A stretch of DNA of 64,000 bases. Origin: Pseudoalteromonas holothuriae (lineage in GTDB: Bacteria > Pseudomonadota > Gammaproteobacteria > Enterobacterales > Alteromonadaceae). The notes under the pieces were generated by a model. The model saw only the letters and a list, made by a program, of their open reading frames with translations, was not told the origin of the DNA and searched no databases. A program made the translations under genes and the position numbers. The stretch lies in assembly GCF_945859825.1 (NCBI RefSeq), contig NZ_CAMAPC010000008.1:1-64000 (forward strand), written 5' to 3'. Positions 27,986 to 39,600 of this stretch are shown here, piece after piece; the stretch's first letter is position 1; every line of letters begins with the position of its first letter.

Positions 27986-28342
27986 ATGAAGATAAATCTT
28001 TCGGGTCACCATGTGGATATTACAGATGCAGTAAGAGCTCACGTTGAAGAGAAGTTTGCCAAAACCGCCAATCATTTTCCATCGTTATTAGCATTAGATA
28101 TTATTGTAAGTAACGAGAATAAAAAGTTTTACACAGAAATTACAACAACTTATTCAGGTGTTCGTATTGCCGTTAAAGGAGAGGGTGACGTGATGTACCC
28201 GGCAATAGCTAGCGCCGCTAAAAAGTTAGATGCCTCACTAAAACATAGAAAAGGGCAGCTTAAAGCTGATTTACACAGTAAGCCGGTGAGTACTACGCCG
28301 GAAATTGCACACGAAATAATTCAAGAGATGGATTTACGCTAG
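27986..28342 (+). CDS. Ribosome hibernation promoting factor / RaiA family
   Basis: 118 residues. The short HPF/YfiA fold is visible: MKINLSGHHVDITDAVRAHV, then FAKTANHFPSLLALDIIVSN, with basic surface residues and the helix YPAIASAAKKLDASLKHRKGQ. It binds the 30S decoding centre and silences ribosomes in stationary phase or stress. It lacks the C-terminal domain of long HPF. The RaiA-like tail (about 20 residues past the HPF end) makes RaiA the likelier subtype. The ribosome site AAAAGGAAA precedes the ATG, and a terminator follows. Confidence 0.9.
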   Translation: MKINLSGHHVDITDAVRAHVEEKFAKTANHFPSLLALDIIVSNENKKFYTEITTTYSGVRIAVKGEGDVMYPAIASAAKKLDASLKHRKGQLKADLHSKPVSTTPEIAHEIIQEMDLR

Positions 28343-28372
28343 GTAATAGAGCTTATGCGTAACAACTACCTA

Positions 28373-28397
28373 AGGGCCTTAACAGGCCCTTTTTTTA
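28373..28397 (+). terminator. Terminator after the hibernation factor gene
   Basis: AGGGCCT-TAAC-AGGCCCT with a 7-bp GC-rich stem and seven T residues. Confidence 0.92.
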
Positions 28398-28439
28398 TGC
28401 TAGACTGGGCAACATTTTCAGTTACTAGAAGTTGTTTTA

Positions 28440-29357
28440 ATGCCCAATTATCAAGCGGTGCTCGATGCCACATTTAATCACATACAACCTTTATTACATG
28501 CAGGCAAAGTTGCTGATTATATCCCTGCATTAGCTGAGCAAAAGATAGGGCAATTTGCAATTGCGTTGCATACTAATGAGGGTAACAGTTTCACTGCTGG
28601 TAATTGTAATACACGCTTTACTGTTCAGTCGGTATCAAAAGTGATGACGTTAACCATGGCGTTGCAACGATATGAAGATGAACTATGGCAAAGAGTAGGT
28701 AAAGAGCCCTCTGGCACTGCTTTTAATTCGTTAACACAGCTCGAATTTGAAAATGGTATTCCGCGTAACCCCTTTATTAATGCCGGTGCTATTGTAACCT
28801 GCGATGCACTTTTTTCTCGTTTGGGTGCTCCTATCCATACTATGTTAGAGCAGTATCGTCGCCAATCAGGCAATGCCAAAGTGATCATCAACAAGCGCGT
28901 GGCACAATCTGAGTTTGAGTATCGCTACCGCAATGCAGCCATGGCTTATTTAATGAAGTCATTTAGTAATTTTAGTAATGAAGTAGAAGAAGTGCTTTGG
29001 TCTTACTTTAATTACTGCGCGATTGAGCTCAATTGCATTGAGTTAGCCCGTACATTCTCTTATTTATCTAATCAAGGTTATTGCGCACAAAGCCAGCAAC
29101 AACTGATCAGTGCCAAACAAACTAAACAGTTAAACTCTTTGTTATTTACCAGTGGTTTATACGATGCAGCAGGCGATTTTGCGTATCGAGTCGGTATGCC
29201 AGGTAAATCAGGGGTGTCTGGTACTATTATTGCTGTAGTGCCTGGTCAATTTACCATTGCTGTATGGTCTCCGGGGTTAGATAAATTTGGTAACTCAGTT
29301 GCAGGTATAGCGGCGCTTGAGTACTTATCTGAGCAACTTGGAACGGCTATTTTTTAG
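28440..29357 (+). CDS. glsA: Glutaminase
   Basis: 305 residues, the usual size. It hydrolyses glutamine to glutamate and ammonia. The serine/lysine catalytic motif is in FTVQSVSKVMTLTMAL (S-V-S-K). Other family blocks are GKEPSGTAFNSL, PRNPFINAGAIVTCD and the C-terminal GMPGKSGVSGTIIAVVPGQ. It stands alone behind a terminator and presumably has its own promoter in the ~40 bp upstream. Confidence 0.95.
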   Translation: MPNYQAVLDATFNHIQPLLHAGKVADYIPALAEQKIGQFAIALHTNEGNSFTAGNCNTRFTVQSVSKVMTLTMALQRYEDELWQRVGKEPSGTAFNSLTQLEFENGIPRNPFINAGAIVTCDALFSRLGAPIHTMLEQYRRQSGNAKVIINKRVAQSEFEYRYRNAAMAYLMKSFSNFSNEVEEVLWSYFNYCAIELNCIELARTFSYLSNQGYCAQSQQQLISAKQTKQLNSLLFTSGLYDAAGDFAYRVGMPGKSGVSGTIIAVVPGQFTIAVWSPGLDKFGNSVAGIAALEYLSEQLGTAIF

Positions 29358-29941
29358 TTTTTTGATTAATTAAAGATTCGGGGCTTATATGGACTCCCTG
29401 TAAATGTCACAGAGCACTGTTATTTTTTATACTAATTTGCTTAAAAATCAAGCCATCCATCTTCGGCCGTGAAGCATGTTGACAGCATAGCTATCGACTC
29501 CTGTTATCTCCAAGGCACCTACATCGATATAGGTAAGGTAGAAATCTCGCTATTTACCTGCTCTAAATAAGAAATACACCTGATTTGATGTAAGTGTAAT
29601 TGGGTGTAATTTCATATTGTTCATGTTCTTAGTATAGTGGATTTACCTAAATAAGAGGTGTGTAGCAGATTGAATTATTAGTGCAATTATGGCTGCAACC
29701 TATCTATTAAATGCAGTACCAACTTTACAGTTGGTACTTTTGTGCACGTCAAAGGTGGTTGGTCTATTTTGAATTGATTTTTTGAATACAGGTATATGCA
29801 AGTTCAATACGTCATTCTTTTTTTTAAAAAAATTAGTACTTTTATCATGTTTTGCTAGACTAAAAGAAGAATGATAATAAGTTCAAATTGAACATTAAAG
29901 TTAATGATTTAGTCAAGGACCCTTGGAGCTAGGTAGCATAG
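29358..29941. other. Intergenic region with IS-tip relic and hairpin
   Basis: 584 bp without a gene. The start (29380-29411) repeats the GG-CTTATATGGACTCC tip seen at 6547, suggesting a solo IS end. A perfect dyad, AGTACCAACT-TTAC-AGTTGGTACT, at 29715-29738 is followed by TTTTG and could end transcription. AT-rich sequence from 29780 should hold the promoter of the methyltransferase gene. Nothing else recognisable was seen. Confidence 0.6.
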
Positions 29942-31180
29942 ATGGAAAAACAACAAGCTGAACACGGTCCCGTGTTGGATTACGCTGAGCCTCGTGTTGA
30001 TGAGTTATTGAAGCACTCAATACGCACACAGCTAGAGTCCTTATTAAAAGCAAAATTAACGACTGGGCAGCGACAGCAGGTTTTACAAAAAAGTTTTACT
30101 GATGCAATGACTTTGGTGTTGAGCGACACAAAAATAGAGCATAGCACTTTACTTAAGGCTTTTGAGGCAATGTATGACCAAGCTGTGCAATCTATGGCAT
30201 TGGCACAGCTTAGTGAAGAATTACTCACCAAACAGTATGTATCAGCCTCAGGGCTAATAATGTCACCTCATAACTGCAAGCACACAATTAAAGATGTTTA
30301 TCGCATTCAAGGATATGCACGCGGTTTAGACCGAGCAATACATAGTAAGCTTAAACATAATGATTCAGTTACGATCCTCTACCCCGCGTGCGGTCCTTTT
30401 GCACCATTATTATTACCGTTATTAAGTTATTACAAAGAGAGTAAAAAATTCACTAATAAACAGGTTAAAGTGATATTGGTGGACGTTCATCCAGGTGCAA
30501 TTTTAGCGCTCACACAGCTAGTAGAAGATTTGCAACTGAGTGAATATATTTTGCGAATAGAAGAAGCTGATGCGACAGAGTATAAGCCCAGTGAATCAAT
30601 TGATATTCTTGTACTTGAAGCGATGCAGCATGGCTTTACCAAAGAAGGTCAGTTAAGTATTGCTAAACACTTGGTGCAGTTTTTAACAATTGACGGCTTG
30701 ATGATCCCGCAAAATGTATCGGTTAGAGGGATGATGGTAGTAGGTGAAACAGAGTTTAACCAGCAATGGAAGCAAGCACAATACAGCCACTCGCTAAATG
30801 TAAATAACGAAGCGCAGCAAGACCGAGTAGAGCTTGGTGAAATATTAAGTATTAATAAGTCAACGTTGCTCAATATGCAAGAACTTGAATTGCAAGATGG
30901 AGTGAAGGTTATTCCTGCGAGCAAGATTAAGCTACCCTCAGGTGTGAAAGATATGGGGAAGCGTATTTTAGCTATATATGCTCACATAGACACTTTTGCC
31001 GATGAAGGTGTAGAGCAATATGACTCAGGTGTAACGCATCCTAGACCGGATATGACTTTTTACATAGATGCTAAACCCAAAGATATAGAGCATACCCATT
31101 TTGTCGCTCACAGTGGCGACATGGTGCAGTTTTATTATCAATTGAGCGGTTTACCTGGATTTGTGCCTGTAAAGTTGTAA
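29942..31180 (+). CDS. SAM-dependent methyltransferase-like protein
   Basis: 412 residues. The central part has a Rossmann methyltransferase core: motif I VTILYPACGPFAPLLLPLL (about 139-157), an acidic strand end VKVILVDVHPGAILALTQLV, a motif II-like IRIEEADATEY and IDILVLEAMQHGF. The N-terminal ~130 residues are helical and unrecognised; the C-terminus is a beta-rich domain. The PACGPFAP variant replaces the common GxGxG. The spacing of the LEAMQHG segment recalls protein arginine methyltransferase double-E regions, but this is weak. It is 10 bp upstream of a formyltransferase-like gene, so the two are probably cotranscribed. The substrate is unknown. Confidence 0.7.
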   Translation: MEKQQAEHGPVLDYAEPRVDELLKHSIRTQLESLLKAKLTTGQRQQVLQKSFTDAMTLVLSDTKIEHSTLLKAFEAMYDQAVQSMALAQLSEELLTKQYVSASGLIMSPHNCKHTIKDVYRIQGYARGLDRAIHSKLKHNDSVTILYPACGPFAPLLLPLLSYYKESKKFTNKQVKVILVDVHPGAILALTQLVEDLQLSEYILRIEEADATEYKPSESIDILVLEAMQHGFTKEGQLSIAKHLVQFLTIDGLMIPQNVSVRGMMVVGETEFNQQWKQAQYSHSLNVNNEAQQDRVELGEILSINKSTLLNMQELELQDGVKVIPASKIKLPSGVKDMGKRILAIYAHIDTFADEGVEQYDSGVTHPRPDMTFYIDAKPKDIEHTHFVAHSGDMVQFYYQLSGLPGFVPVKL

Positions 31181-31190
31181 GGAGGCAGCA

Positions 31191-32138
31191 ATGCAAAAGT
31201 TCGCAGTTTTTACGGGTAGCTGCCAAAGCTTACCTGTTGTGCAATATTTATTACAAACCAATCAATTAGCTTGCGTGGTATTAGTCGATGGGCAGCCTAA
31301 CCCTGATTTAATGCAGCTGCAACAATGGTTAAAGCAGCAAAATATCACCACATTACCTTATAGTAAAAATGGCGATGACGCTTTGCTGTCGCAACTAGAT
31401 AGGTTAGCCGTTAATTGTGGGGTCGTTTATTTATTTAGGCATAAAATTCGAAAGCCACTAATGCAATATTTTAATGGTGAGCTTATGAATATTCATCCAA
31501 GCCCCTTACCAGAATATAGAGGCCCACAGCCGCTCTATTGGCAGCTTCGTAATGGCGAAACGTTAACCAAACTGACCATGCATCAGGTTACACAAGAGCT
31601 AGATTGTGGTGACATAGCATGTGATGTAGAGATAGATATTCACCCTTTTGACACCATTCAATGTTTATATCAAAAGACATCACAAGCATTGCTTCATTTG
31701 ATATCGCAGTATTGCGAATTGAAACAAAACAATCAGTTAGCATTGTGTAAACAAACTACAGAGTACACAAAATTAGCGCCTGCATTGCAACCTTCCGACT
31801 TAGTGGTTAATTGGAGCACATGTAACACAAGTGACATTGTTAATATGGCCAAAGCGGGCAACTTAGATCGGTTTTGTGCACAACTAATATTTCGTCAAAG
31901 TACTTTTCAATTATTACAGGCTTCAAAGGTTGAGTGTGTATTAAAAGGTATTACACCAGGGACCATTATTGAGCTTGGCTTAAAAAGTGGCTTAATAGTG
32001 AAAACACATGATGGTGCCGTAAAGTTAGATATTTTAGGCGCTACTCAAGGGTGTTTTGATGGGTATCGCTTTGCGCTTTTATTTGGTTTAGAGCCCGGTT
32101 TAGTATTTGATAACGATGTAGCAGTAAATAGTAGATAA
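31191..32138 (+). CDS. Formyltransferase-like protein (Fmt/PurN fold)
   Basis: 315 residues. The N-terminal Rossmann-like formyltransferase domain has the catalytic Asn-His pair in MNIHPSPLPEYRGPQPLYW (about 97-115) and the catalytic Asp region TQELDCGDIACD. The C-terminal ~100 residues resemble the OB-like Fmt C-domain (ITPGTIIELGLKSGLIVKT). It would transfer a formyl group from 10-formyl-THF to an amine. It is not the housekeeping methionyl-tRNA enzyme: there is no def or rsmB neighbour and the N-terminus diverges. It likely modifies an amino sugar or a protein in the surface cluster that follows. The ribosome site AAGGAGG is strong. Confidence 0.78.
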   Translation: MQKFAVFTGSCQSLPVVQYLLQTNQLACVVLVDGQPNPDLMQLQQWLKQQNITTLPYSKNGDDALLSQLDRLAVNCGVVYLFRHKIRKPLMQYFNGELMNIHPSPLPEYRGPQPLYWQLRNGETLTKLTMHQVTQELDCGDIACDVEIDIHPFDTIQCLYQKTSQALLHLISQYCELKQNNQLALCKQTTEYTKLAPALQPSDLVVNWSTCNTSDIVNMAKAGNLDRFCAQLIFRQSTFQLLQASKVECVLKGITPGTIIELGLKSGLIVKTHDGAVKLDILGATQGCFDGYRFALLFGLEPGLVFDNDVAVNSR

Positions 32139-32297
32139 GCAATTTGCATGTTGGTTTGATGCGTTATTTATAACAATTTTTATGGTGGCTTAGTTGAGAA
32201 GGGGCGATAAATTAAAAGCCTAGCTATTAGGCTAATATAATTTATCACCTCTGCAGTCTAACTATGCTCTGATATTAACCTCAGAAGCGAGATAGAT

Positions 32298-32774
32298 ATG
32301 AATATTAAGATAGGTTTAACCAACCGTTATGGATATGAGCTAATAGCTTATCCTTTTAATGGTGGTGCATGTCCTGACAATGGAGAAAAAATAGCACCAC
32401 TTGAGGGGAAAGGGGAGCTCACTATAGCCTCTGGAGAAAATGCAATCATTGATGTGCCAGGTATGGGGTCTTTGTTAGTACAATTTTTGGGTGAACAAAA
32501 ATTAGAGAACTTTCATGATAGAGCTTGTGAAAGCCCCAGTGAGTTTGATCAGTATGAACAAATGGCATTACTACGTTACAAAACAACTGAACTTTATTGG
32601 CGATTTCCAAGCAGTGACGATGCACAACTTGAGCTAAGCGTGAATGATATTGGTACCGTGTGCTTAGATAAAGTGCTATCAGGAGAAGCTCGGCGTGTTT
32701 CACTACCAGAGTTTTTTATACCACCAGTATTTTTGCCTAGTGGCGTTGATGAACAAGAGTCACAGGCAGAGTAG
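32298..32774 (+). CDS. Unknown acidic protein in the tail-collar cluster
   Basis: 158 residues, no signal peptide, acidic, probably beta-rich (short hydrophobic strands separated by Gly/Asp/Glu turns), with an extended acidic C-terminus (PPVFLPSGVDEQESQAE). I do not recognise a family. It lies between the formyltransferase-like gene (159 bp upstream) and the collar protein gene (147 bp downstream), all on the plus strand, which suggests a common role. A 6-bp hairpin (AGCCTA/TAGGCT) at 32217-32233 precedes it. Confidence 0.6.
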   Translation: MNIKIGLTNRYGYELIAYPFNGGACPDNGEKIAPLEGKGELTIASGENAIIDVPGMGSLLVQFLGEQKLENFHDRACESPSEFDQYEQMALLRYKTTELYWRFPSSDDAQLELSVNDIGTVCLDKVLSGEARRVSLPEFFIPPVFLPSGVDEQESQAE

Positions 32775-32921
32775 GCGGCTTACATTGTGAATTTAAGTTG
32801 TATGTAAGCACACATCGCGATTAGTTCGCGACAGGGTTATAACTGAGAACAAAACTAAATTACACACTCTGTTTGTGTTGTTTTGCAACAAGAGTATAAA
32901 ACAAATTATGAGGAATTAAAT

Positions 32922-33536
32922 ATGGCTACTGAACCATTTATTGGCACACTTACTGCTTTCGGCGGTACTTTTACCATTGAGAATTGGGGTATGTGTTGGG
33001 GGCAGATGCAGGCAATTAGCGAGAATACGGCTTTGTTTTCATTACTGGGATCAACATTTGGTGGTGATGCTCGTACCACTTTTGGTTTGCCTGATTTACG
33101 AGGTCGTAGCCCTGTTGGTCATGGGGCTATGCCTGGGGGCTTCAACTATAATCTTGGTATTAAAATGGGCACTGAAAGAATATCTCTTGATACTTCTCAA
33201 ATTCCATCTCACATACATACAGCTGCTTTTTCACCTTCTGGTGGAGGAAGTGACGTGGTTGGTGTGCTACAAGTTGCTACAAACGATGCCAATACAAAAA
33301 TACCTGACTCCTCAACTTATCTTGCAGCTAATAGCAGCCAAGCATACTTTAAGCCGGGCCTTCAGGCTGCAAGCTTAACAAGTATTGAAGGATTAACTGT
33401 GTCTGGTGGAGGTACTTCAGGCGGAACAGTTACGATAGGAAGTACAGGCAGTTCAAGCCCAATTAATATCATGAACCCAGTATTGCCCATGAATTGGCAA
33501 ATTGCATTACAGGGTATTTATCCATCACGTTCATAA
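32922..33536 (+). CDS. Phage tail-collar domain protein (microcystin-dependent protein-like)
   Basis: 204 residues from the ATG at 32922, preceded by GAGGAATTAA; a TTG extension is unlikely. The N-terminal half is the tail-collar fold: FIGTLTAFGGTFTIENW, LFSLLGSTFGGDARTTFGLP, DLRGRSPVGHG. The middle is Gly/Ser-rich. The C-terminus PINIMNPVLPMNWQIALQGI is the usual ending of Mdp-like proteins. No other phage structural gene is present, so this is a cellular relative rather than a prophage tail part. Such proteins are often secreted without a signal peptide. It is followed by the giant repeat protein gene. Confidence 0.85.
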   Translation: MATEPFIGTLTAFGGTFTIENWGMCWGQMQAISENTALFSLLGSTFGGDARTTFGLPDLRGRSPVGHGAMPGGFNYNLGIKMGTERISLDTSQIPSHIHTAAFSPSGGGSDVVGVLQVATNDANTKIPDSSTYLAANSSQAYFKPGLQAASLTSIEGLTVSGGGTSGGTVTIGSTGSSSPINIMNPVLPMNWQIALQGIYPSRS

Positions 33537-33579
33537 TGATTGTGATGGCTGATTGGTTTGCTTTAATCAGTTGAAGTAC

Positions 33580-33613
33580 GTGTTTGTTTGATGGTTAATC
33601 ATTAAACAAACAC
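33580..33613 (+). promoter_or_regulatory. Hairpin between collar gene and giant gene
   Basis: GTGTTTGTTT and AAACAAACAC form a perfect 10-bp stem around a 14-base loop that itself contains GAT/ATC. It lacks a T run, so it may be an attenuator or RNA-stability element rather than a terminator. Confidence 0.4.
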
Positions 33614-33695
33614 ACATTACCTGTTAGTTTTATAGCAAATAATTGGTAGTTACCCATTGTTGTGGCTATGACGTAGTAACATTAGGATTAATATA

Positions 33696-36600
33696 ATGAA
33701 ATTAAACAAGATCACAAAGGCTATTGCGTCAGTCGGGTTATCCGTTGCTAATTTGGTTACAACCAATGCTTGGGCTGACCAGCAGACGATAAATTTTGAT
33801 ACAGGAAGTGGCTCAGGATTTCAGTTCCTGAAAGATGACAATGATGGTTTAAATGATATTACTGGTTTTAGTTTAATATTCGATGCAGGCCTAGCACCAA
33901 ATTATGTAAGTATTGATAATTGGCAATATTTCCCAGGCACAGCTGCTTATTCTTTTGATCTTTCATCTGTGCCTAATGGGGGCTCAAGTGTTGGGATGAT
34001 GCTTTATGAAGAAAATGGAGACGCCTTTAGTTTAGAGTCATTCACATTTTTTCGTCAAACATCCACTGATAATGGTAATTACTCAATAACGTTGAAAGGT
34101 TATTTAGACGGTGACCTTAAGGTTACTCGCACCGTTGTTATTCCGAATGCCTCCTCTAATACGTCTTTTACCATGACTCGTGCATCAGACTTTAATGATG
34201 ACCTTTTTAAAAATATTGATAAGGTGACTTTGGACTTTCCGGTAATCAACTCAGGGAGTGATTATGATCCTCGTCACGCTATTGTTAAGATTTCTATTGA
34301 TAATGCGGTTGCTACTGACAGCACAGCCCCTATTTTAAGTCAGGTGACGCCTGTTAATACATTAACCAATGACAACACACCAAATTATACTTTCAGTACG
34401 GATGAAGCTGGCACGTTGTCTATGGGGGGAAACTGTGGTACTTCGACATCAACAACGATAAGTGGCACTGGCAACCAGACAATTACATTGACGCAAACAG
34501 ATAATAGTTCGGCATTAGCAGATGGCACTTATAGTAATTGTACCGTAATAGTCACAGATACTGCGGGTAACGCCAGTGATGCACTGGCTATTACGAGCTT
34601 TACTGTAGACACCACAGCACCAGCGGTAGCAGAGGTAACAGCGGTTACAACGCCAACAAACGATACTACACCGAGTTATACGTTTAGTACCACAGAAACT
34701 GGCGCATTTACAGTCGGTGGTAGTTGTGGTACTTCAACTTCAACAACTATCAGTAGTACGGGTAATCAGCCTATTACCCTTACGGATACGGATAATAGTT
34801 CAGTACTGGCGGCGGGTACATATAGTAATTGTACGATTACCGTAACGGATGACGCTGGTAATTCAAACACCCCTCTTACTATTACCTCATTTATAATCGA
34901 CACGACAAACCCTACATTTGATGGCGCAAGCTCAACCCCTAATGACAATGCCACGGATGTGTCTGTAAGCAATAATATCGTAATTGACTTCAGTGAAAAT
35001 ATTGCACTGGGGTCTAATGTAATTACGATTCGCGATGTCACTGGTAGCAGTAATTTTGCGGTGTTTAACGTGGCCACAGACAGTGACGGTGCAACCACCA
35101 CTCCAAATGCCGGCCGCATTGGTATTGTAAACGATAAAATATATTTAAACCCAACGAGCGACTTAACTGGAAACCGTAATTATGCAATTAGAATTCATAA
35201 CGATGCTGTAAATGATACCGCGGGTAACAGTTTTGCTGAGATTGGTGACGATACCACATTTAATTTTACCACAGCCAATACTACTCCAGATGTAGATTTA
35301 AATTCAGGCACTGGCGGTAATAATAATAGCGTATCGTTTACTGAGGGCAGTGCTGCTTTAAATATCGCTCCAAGTGCTGCGGTGAGTGATGCCGATGGTG
35401 ATAGCATAACGAGTATTTTAATTACGCTTACTAATACTCAAAATGACACCGATGAAGGAATATACATTTCTGCGTCAGCAATCGATGCCTTAAAAAGTAC
35501 AACAGGGTCAGCAGCAATTGAGAAGTCCAATGAAGTGAACTTAACAGGGTTAACAGCGACCGTTGCTAAAGTACAGACGTTTTTACAAGCTGTTGCTTAT
35601 GATAATAACTCAAGTTCACCCAATGAGACAGCGAGAACAGTAACTGTAGTAATAAACGACGGAACTGCAAATAGCACTAGTCGCACGGCGACGGTTAGCG
35701 TTAGTAATGTTACTTCTGCCAATAGCACCGCCGCTGGCTTTAACACCACAAACGGTACTAATTTATCACCTGCGATTACCTTTACCGATGACAACGAAAC
35801 ATTGGTTATTACTAATACAAACCATGCTACAGGGTCAACAGCGGATGGTGGAAATGGTACAGACACATTATTTGCTGTGGATAGTGTTGATTTGACTGGC
35901 CTGACAAATTTGACTAATTTTGAGACGCTCACACCTGACAACGATGGTGCATTAACGTTAAGCGAATCACAGCATGAAAGCTTTAGTACTATTAATGGCA
36001 CGGGTGACAACCAATTTACCATAGCCAGTGCGAATGGCGATCAATCGCTAACAGGTGATGCCGATATTGAAACTTATGTGCTAGGTACTGCGATGAGTTT
36101 TACATTGGCTAGTGGCTCACAAAATGTAACCGGTAGTACAGGTAATGATACTGTTAATGTAGCAGCATTGACTGCAACCGGAACCTTAAATGGTGGTACG
36201 GGCACTAACACTTTACAAGCAAGCTCTGGCGCAAACATCAGTGGTGCAACCTTGTCTGCATTTAGCTCCTTAACCCTTGCCAGTGGTGCAAGTGTGACTA
36301 TGACTGAAGCGCAGCACGATATTTTTTCTACAATTACAGCACCTGGCACTGAGACTATCACTATTAGTTCTTCTACAGATGGTTTAACGGGGGGAAGTGT
36401 CGTTGAATCATATATTTTATCTTCAGCAAACACGTTTACACTTGGTACTGCAGGGCAAAACTTAACCGGCAGTACTGGTAATGACACCGTAAACGTAGGG
36501 GCTTTAGCTGCTACGGGCACTTTAGCCGGCGGCAATGGAACAGATACCCTGTCAGTGGGTAATACTGGGAGTATTGCCGGGGCAACCCTCAGCGGTTTTG

Positions 36601-39600
36601 AAAACTTATCAGTAGCCAGTGGTGGTACTGCAAGTGTGGCTGCATCACAGCTATCATCTTTTTCAGGCACAATATCGGGCAGTGGTACAGAAACATTGAC
36701 CATTTCAGGAGATGGTAACTTTTCAACTGTTTCAGCGATAGAAAACTACACATTAAGTGATGATAGCACGAATGCTCGAACCGTAACGATTAGTGCAGCG
36801 GGGCACTCGGTTACTGGGAGTGTTTCATCTGATGCGGTAACGTTTGATATTGGTACACTGACTTACACAGGTACTATTACCGGTGAGAACACTGTGGCAG
36901 ATACGTTATCTATGGGCAATGGTGCCAATATTACAGGCGCAACGGTGAGTAATGTTACTAACTTGACGTTGGCATCAGGCGCAACTGTAAACATGACAGC
37001 TAGCCAGCATAGCGACTTTACAGGCACGATAACCGCGCCGGGTTCAGAGAGTATAAACATTACTGGCGATGGTAATATTACCACTCTAACTGGTATAGAA
37101 AGTTATAACATTGGGGATGACTCAACTAATACGCGAACAATAAATATATCGTCATCCACTACAAGTGTTAGCGCCACATCAGGCTCTGATGCGATTACTT
37201 TTTCTGTGGGGAGTAATACTTATACCGGCTCGCTCAGTGGTGAGCCTTCGGTTGCCGATGTTGTATCTGCGAGCGATGGCGCTGATGTGACCGGCGGTGG
37301 TTTTTTTAATATTGGTTCATTAACATTAACTAGCGGTGCAACTGTTGCTATTGATAGTGCGAACATTAGCAACTTCTCAAACGCTATAACGGGTAGTGGC
37401 GGCACAGAAGTGCTTAAACTAATGGATGGCGGTACGTTTAATTTTGCTAATACTACTGTGTCTTCAGTGGAAGGAATAGCGCTAGGGACAGATAGTATTT
37501 TTAATATTACCCTAACTGATAACTTTAATGCCAATGGTCAGTCTGTCACTGTAACAAACACAACCGGAAGTGATATTAGTGCTGACCAAACAATTAATGC
37601 CTCTGCGTTTGCAAGTGATGTGTTAGTTATTTCTGCCACTGACTTAGGTGGCTCTGATACCATCACTGGGGGCAGTGGTGCTGATACCATTCGCCCTGGT
37701 GCGGGTACAGATACCATGACAGGTAATGATGGTAATGATAGCTTCGTAGGTGCAGTAACCGATTTAAATGGCGATACTATTGCTGATTTAGCTATTGGAG
37801 ATGTGGTTAAATTAACAGGTGTGACAGGGCTTTCAACGAGTAATGTGCGTTTTAATGGCACAGGGACACTGGAAGTTGATACTAATGCAATCGATTTTGC
37901 CAATGTAGAAGTGTCTGTTACGTTAACGAATACCCCAGGTGGTAATTTGAGTTTTACTGTTGCAGATAACGGCAGTGATACAGACATAACCTTTGTTGCA
38001 CCGAATGATGTACCCGTGTTCAGTAGTTTAAATGGCGGTGGAACATTTGTAGAAAATGGCAGTGTGATTGGTATTGATACCGATGCAACTGTTGCAGATA
38101 CTGAACTTGATGCGCTCAATGGTGCTACTGGTAACTACAATAATGCAACGCTGACGATTGCACGCAGCGGTGGTGCTAATAGTGAAGATGTATTTAGTAA
38201 TCGGCTCTTGTTAGGCGCATTAACGCAAGGTAATGTATTTACTTATAATAGCGTTACGGTGGGCACTGTTACCACGAACTCAGCCGGTACTTTAGTGTTA
38301 ACCTTTAATGGCAGCGCGACATCGGCAATTGTTGACTCGGTCATACAGTCAATTGGGTATAGTAATAGTTCTGAATCTCCTTCATCTTCTATTACGTTAA
38401 ACTTTACCTTTAACGATGGCTCTGCCAATAGCACCGGTACCAATCAAGCTGTTATTAATATTACCGCGCAAAATGATGCGCCAACTGATTTGAGTTTGTC
38501 GACTACTACGGTGAATCAGTCTTCGACTGGTTCGGGGGCCAATATTGGTGGGTTATCAACAACAGATGTAGACACCAGCGATAGCCATAGTTACAGCTTA
38601 GTGAGCAGCGGCTCTAGTGTAACAGGAACGTGCACTGCAGATACTAATAATGGTAGTTTTCAGGTAAATGGTTCTATTTTACAAACTCAGGCAGCGTTAA
38701 ATGCAGGCAGTTATATAGTTTGTTTGCAAACCAATGATAGTACAACCACATTCCAAAAGTCATTTACAATAACAGTGACAGATGACGTGGCACCTAATGC
38801 ACCGTCAACACCAGATTTAGACACAGCCTCAGACAGTGGAGCATCCAGTACTGACAATATCACCAATGACACAACACCGACTCTAAGTGGTACCGCGGAA
38901 AGTGGTTCTACCGTCACTTTGTACAGTGATCAGGTTGGCGGTGGAGCAACTGTGATAGGAACTGGCACGGCGACAGGGGGTAATTGGCAGATCACAGCGA
39001 GCGCATTAACTGCTGGTTTAGTACATGCTATTTCTGCTAAAGCGACGGATAGTAGTAGTAATGTAAGTAGTAGCTCAAGTGCTTTGAATATCACAATAGA
39101 TACAACTTCTCCAACAGCACCAAGTACGCCAGATTTAAGTTCAGCTAGTGATACAGGGTCTTCCAGTACTGATAATATTACTAACGATACAACGCCGACC
39201 TTTACGGGTACTGGCACCAATGGTGATACAGTCACAATTATATCCAGTGTTGATGGCTCAGTGGGAAGTGCCGTTGTCAGCGGTGGCGTGTGGAGCATAA
39301 CGCCAAGTTCAGCGATGTCTAGTAATACACATACCATTAGCGCAAGAGCAACAGACTCTGCAGGTAACACGACCAATAGTGTATCTGGGCTGTCAATGAC
39401 TATTGATACGAGTGTTGGCACGCCTTCAATTACCACCCCAATAGAAACTGACGGAAGAGTTAACGCAGCAGAAGATAATGATGTGTTGATTGTAGGCACA
39501 GGTGCGGAGGCAAACAATTCAGTTACAGTACAAATCACCGACTCTAATTCGACGGTATCACGAACGGTAACGGCAGATGGCTCGGGTAACTGGACGATAA

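Noticed and set aside
32922-33536. Tail-collar protein as evidence of a prophage
   Set aside because: No capsid, terminase, portal, baseplate, integrase or attachment site is nearby. The gene belongs to the non-phage Mdp-like group.
37640-37745. Functional RTX calcium-binding repeat domain and type I secretion of the giant protein
   Set aside because: Only about two weak GGxGxD-like units are seen and a classical Sec signal peptide is present, so type I secretion is not supported.
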